From: Rickettsia typhi
GTDB lineage: Bacteria; Pseudomonadota; Alphaproteobacteria; Rickettsiales; Rickettsiaceae
Assembly: GCA_945883665.1 (NCBI GenBank)
Contig: CAMCXV010000046.1
Coordinates: 1-7,793, forward strand
Direction: 5' to 3'
DNA length: 7,793 nt
Position numbers and translations under genes: made by a program. The notes under the pieces were generated by a model. It did not search any database. It saw only the letters and a list, made by a program, of their open reading frames with translations, and was not told the origin of the DNA. Numbering within the stretch: the stretch's first letter is position 1; each line of letters begins with the position of its first letter. Positions 7,192-7,793 of this stretch are shown one piece after another.

Positions 7192-7641
7192 ATGTCTAAA
7201 TTGCAACTGTTTTATGACGACTCTTCCGATGAAGAAGATAAAGTAACAGATTATGATGTTAAAACTAAATTTCACAAATATAGACATGATATGTCGGAGC
7301 TTTATCAAGGCAAGATAGACGAATTCAATCAAGAAGTTAAAAATATAGATGATGAACTTCAAACTTTAAAAGCCCAGCTACAGAGTGCAAGAGATACAAG
7401 AAGTACATATGATAAAGGCACACCTGAAAGAAAAGAAGCAAATGTACTTGTAGAGCAGCTCAAAAAAGGAGAAAAGAAACTAGAAGATACAATAATCGAA
7501 GCGCAAAAAACTATAGACAAAATGAATGATAAAGTAAGTGAATTACAAGAGGAAGAAACCCACTTATTATCCTTTGTATCTCATGCGGCTGGGATTTCAG
7601 TATTATATCATCCGGAAGTTCAGAAAAAATATTATAGCTAA
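7192..7641 (+). CDS. Acidic coiled-coil hypothetical protein, C-terminus formed by a mobile element
   Basis: A 149-residue soluble protein with no signal peptide or membrane helix; I do not recognise a family. The N-terminus is short and strongly acidic (YDDSSDEEDK, 8-17). Two long charged helices with heptad-like spacing follow, about 36-72 and 79-126, joined by a turn at DKGTPE (74-79), so the protein could fold as an antiparallel coiled-coil hairpin. The tail (127-149) is less charged and ends YHPEVQKKYYS. The last two codons (Tyr, Ser) and the stop at 7639-7641 lie inside the left terminal repeat of the miniature element at 7633-7792, so the original C-terminus may have been longer. A coiled-coil secreted effector is conceivable in an intracellular bacterium, but nothing proves it. 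Confidence 0.75.
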   Translation: MSKLQLFYDDSSDEEDKVTDYDVKTKFHKYRHDMSELYQGKIDEFNQEVKNIDDELQTLKAQLQSARDTRSTYDKGTPERKEANVLVEQLKKGEKKLEDTIIEAQKTIDKMNDKVSELQEEETHLLSFVSHAAGISVLYHPEVQKKYYS

Positions 7642-7654
7642 CCTGATTAGGTTC
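7633..7654 (+). repeat. Left terminal inverted repeat of the miniature element
   Basis: The outer part reads TATAGCTAACCTGATTAGG from 7633 and pairs with 7771-7792 except at one position. It contains the perfect small palindrome AACCT-GATT-AGGTT (7640-7653). It also codes for the final Tyr-Ser-stop of the gene that ends at 7641. Confidence 0.8.
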
Positions 7655-7770
7655 TACACACTCTCTCTGCCATTGACATTTTCATTAATTTCTGCTATGT
7701 TAACTTAATAAGTTACTACCGTCTTTTACAAATTCCAGTATTTCCTTCTCTTGTTTTAAACAACTGTACG

Positions 7771-7792
7771 GAACCTAATCGGGTTAGCTATA
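7771..7792 (-). repeat. Right terminal inverted repeat of the miniature element
   Basis: Reverse complement of 7633-7654 with a single mismatch. The outer 13 bases (7780-7792) are identical to the IS630-type end at 135-147 and in the same direct orientation. Confidence 0.8.
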
Positions 7793-7793
7793 T

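Larger units (their letters stand above)
7633..7792. mobile_element. Miniature inverted-repeat element (MITE), probably mobilised by an IS630 transposase
   Basis: A 160-bp segment bounded by 22-bp inverted repeats (7633-7654 and 7771-7792) that match at 21 of 22 positions and begin with TA on both sides, as expected for TA-targeting IS630 elements. Its right tip is identical over 13 bases to the IS630 end at 135-147. The 116-bp core has no complete gene. On the minus strand it keeps a short open stretch reading QEKEILEFVKDGSNLLS before a stop, which might be a relic of a transposase helix-turn-helix region; that is speculation. The window ends 1 bp after the element, so the right-hand flank cannot be checked. 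A rickettsial palindromic element is an alternative label. Confidence 0.65.

Noticed and set aside
7171..7362. Minus-strand ORF of 63 codons overlapping the start of the coiled-coil gene
   Set aside because: A hydrophobic shadow of an AT-rich coding region. The opposite strand has a ribosome binding site and a better protein.
1..7793. CRISPR array, toxin-antitoxin pair or phage-defence operon
   Set aside because: No regularly spaced repeats, no nuclease, helicase or antitoxin motifs, and no paired small overlapping genes were found. The accessory genes are separate and on different strands.

Overview
The window is strongly AT-rich and looks like a chromosomal segment of an intracellular alphaproteobacterium of the order Rickettsiales (Rickettsia or a close relative). 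This rests on base composition, weak ribosome binding sites, decaying small genes, an IS630-type element and a housekeeping set (tRNA-Ser, MFS carrier, AsmA-like protein, UDP-glucose dehydrogenase) that fits that group. It is inference; no marker gene is present to prove it.

Layout. Positions 1-147 hold one end of an IS630-family insertion sequence: the transposase start on the minus strand plus its terminal repeat, which stops 3 bp from the encoded CCA end of a minus-strand tRNA-Ser(GGA) gene (151-238). A non-coding stretch with candidate promoters (239-487) leads into an MFS transporter (488-1741, plus). This gene converges with a large AsmA-family membrane-anchored protein (1738-4251, minus). 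The two coding regions overlap by 4 bp, and a perfect 17-bp-stem palindrome built from both coding ends probably serves as a shared bidirectional terminator. A 157-bp divergent intergenic region separates the AsmA-like gene from UDP-glucose 6-dehydrogenase (4412-5734, plus), whose catalytic residues are all present.

From about 5740 rightwards the window becomes accessory. A 122-codon unknown ORF (5877-6245) continues in frame past a TAG stop for 48 more codons and looks like a decaying gene. Next come a small membrane-anchored unknown protein with an internal 18-bp tandem duplication (6515-6988, minus) and an acidic, coiled-coil unknown protein (7192-7641, plus). The window ends in a 160-bp miniature element (7633-7792) with 22-bp terminal inverted repeats. 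Its ends share 13 identical bases with the IS630 end at the left edge, and its left arm supplies the last two codons and stop of the coiled-coil gene.

The conserved genes act in the cell envelope: solute uptake (MFS), probable lipid transfer between membranes (AsmA-like) and UDP-glucuronate supply for surface polysaccharide (Ugd). They do not form one operon. I see no convincing new multi-gene system. The most interesting signals are the IS630/miniature-element pair, the gene end made by the element, the overlapping convergent gene ends with a coding palindrome, and the interrupted unknown gene.
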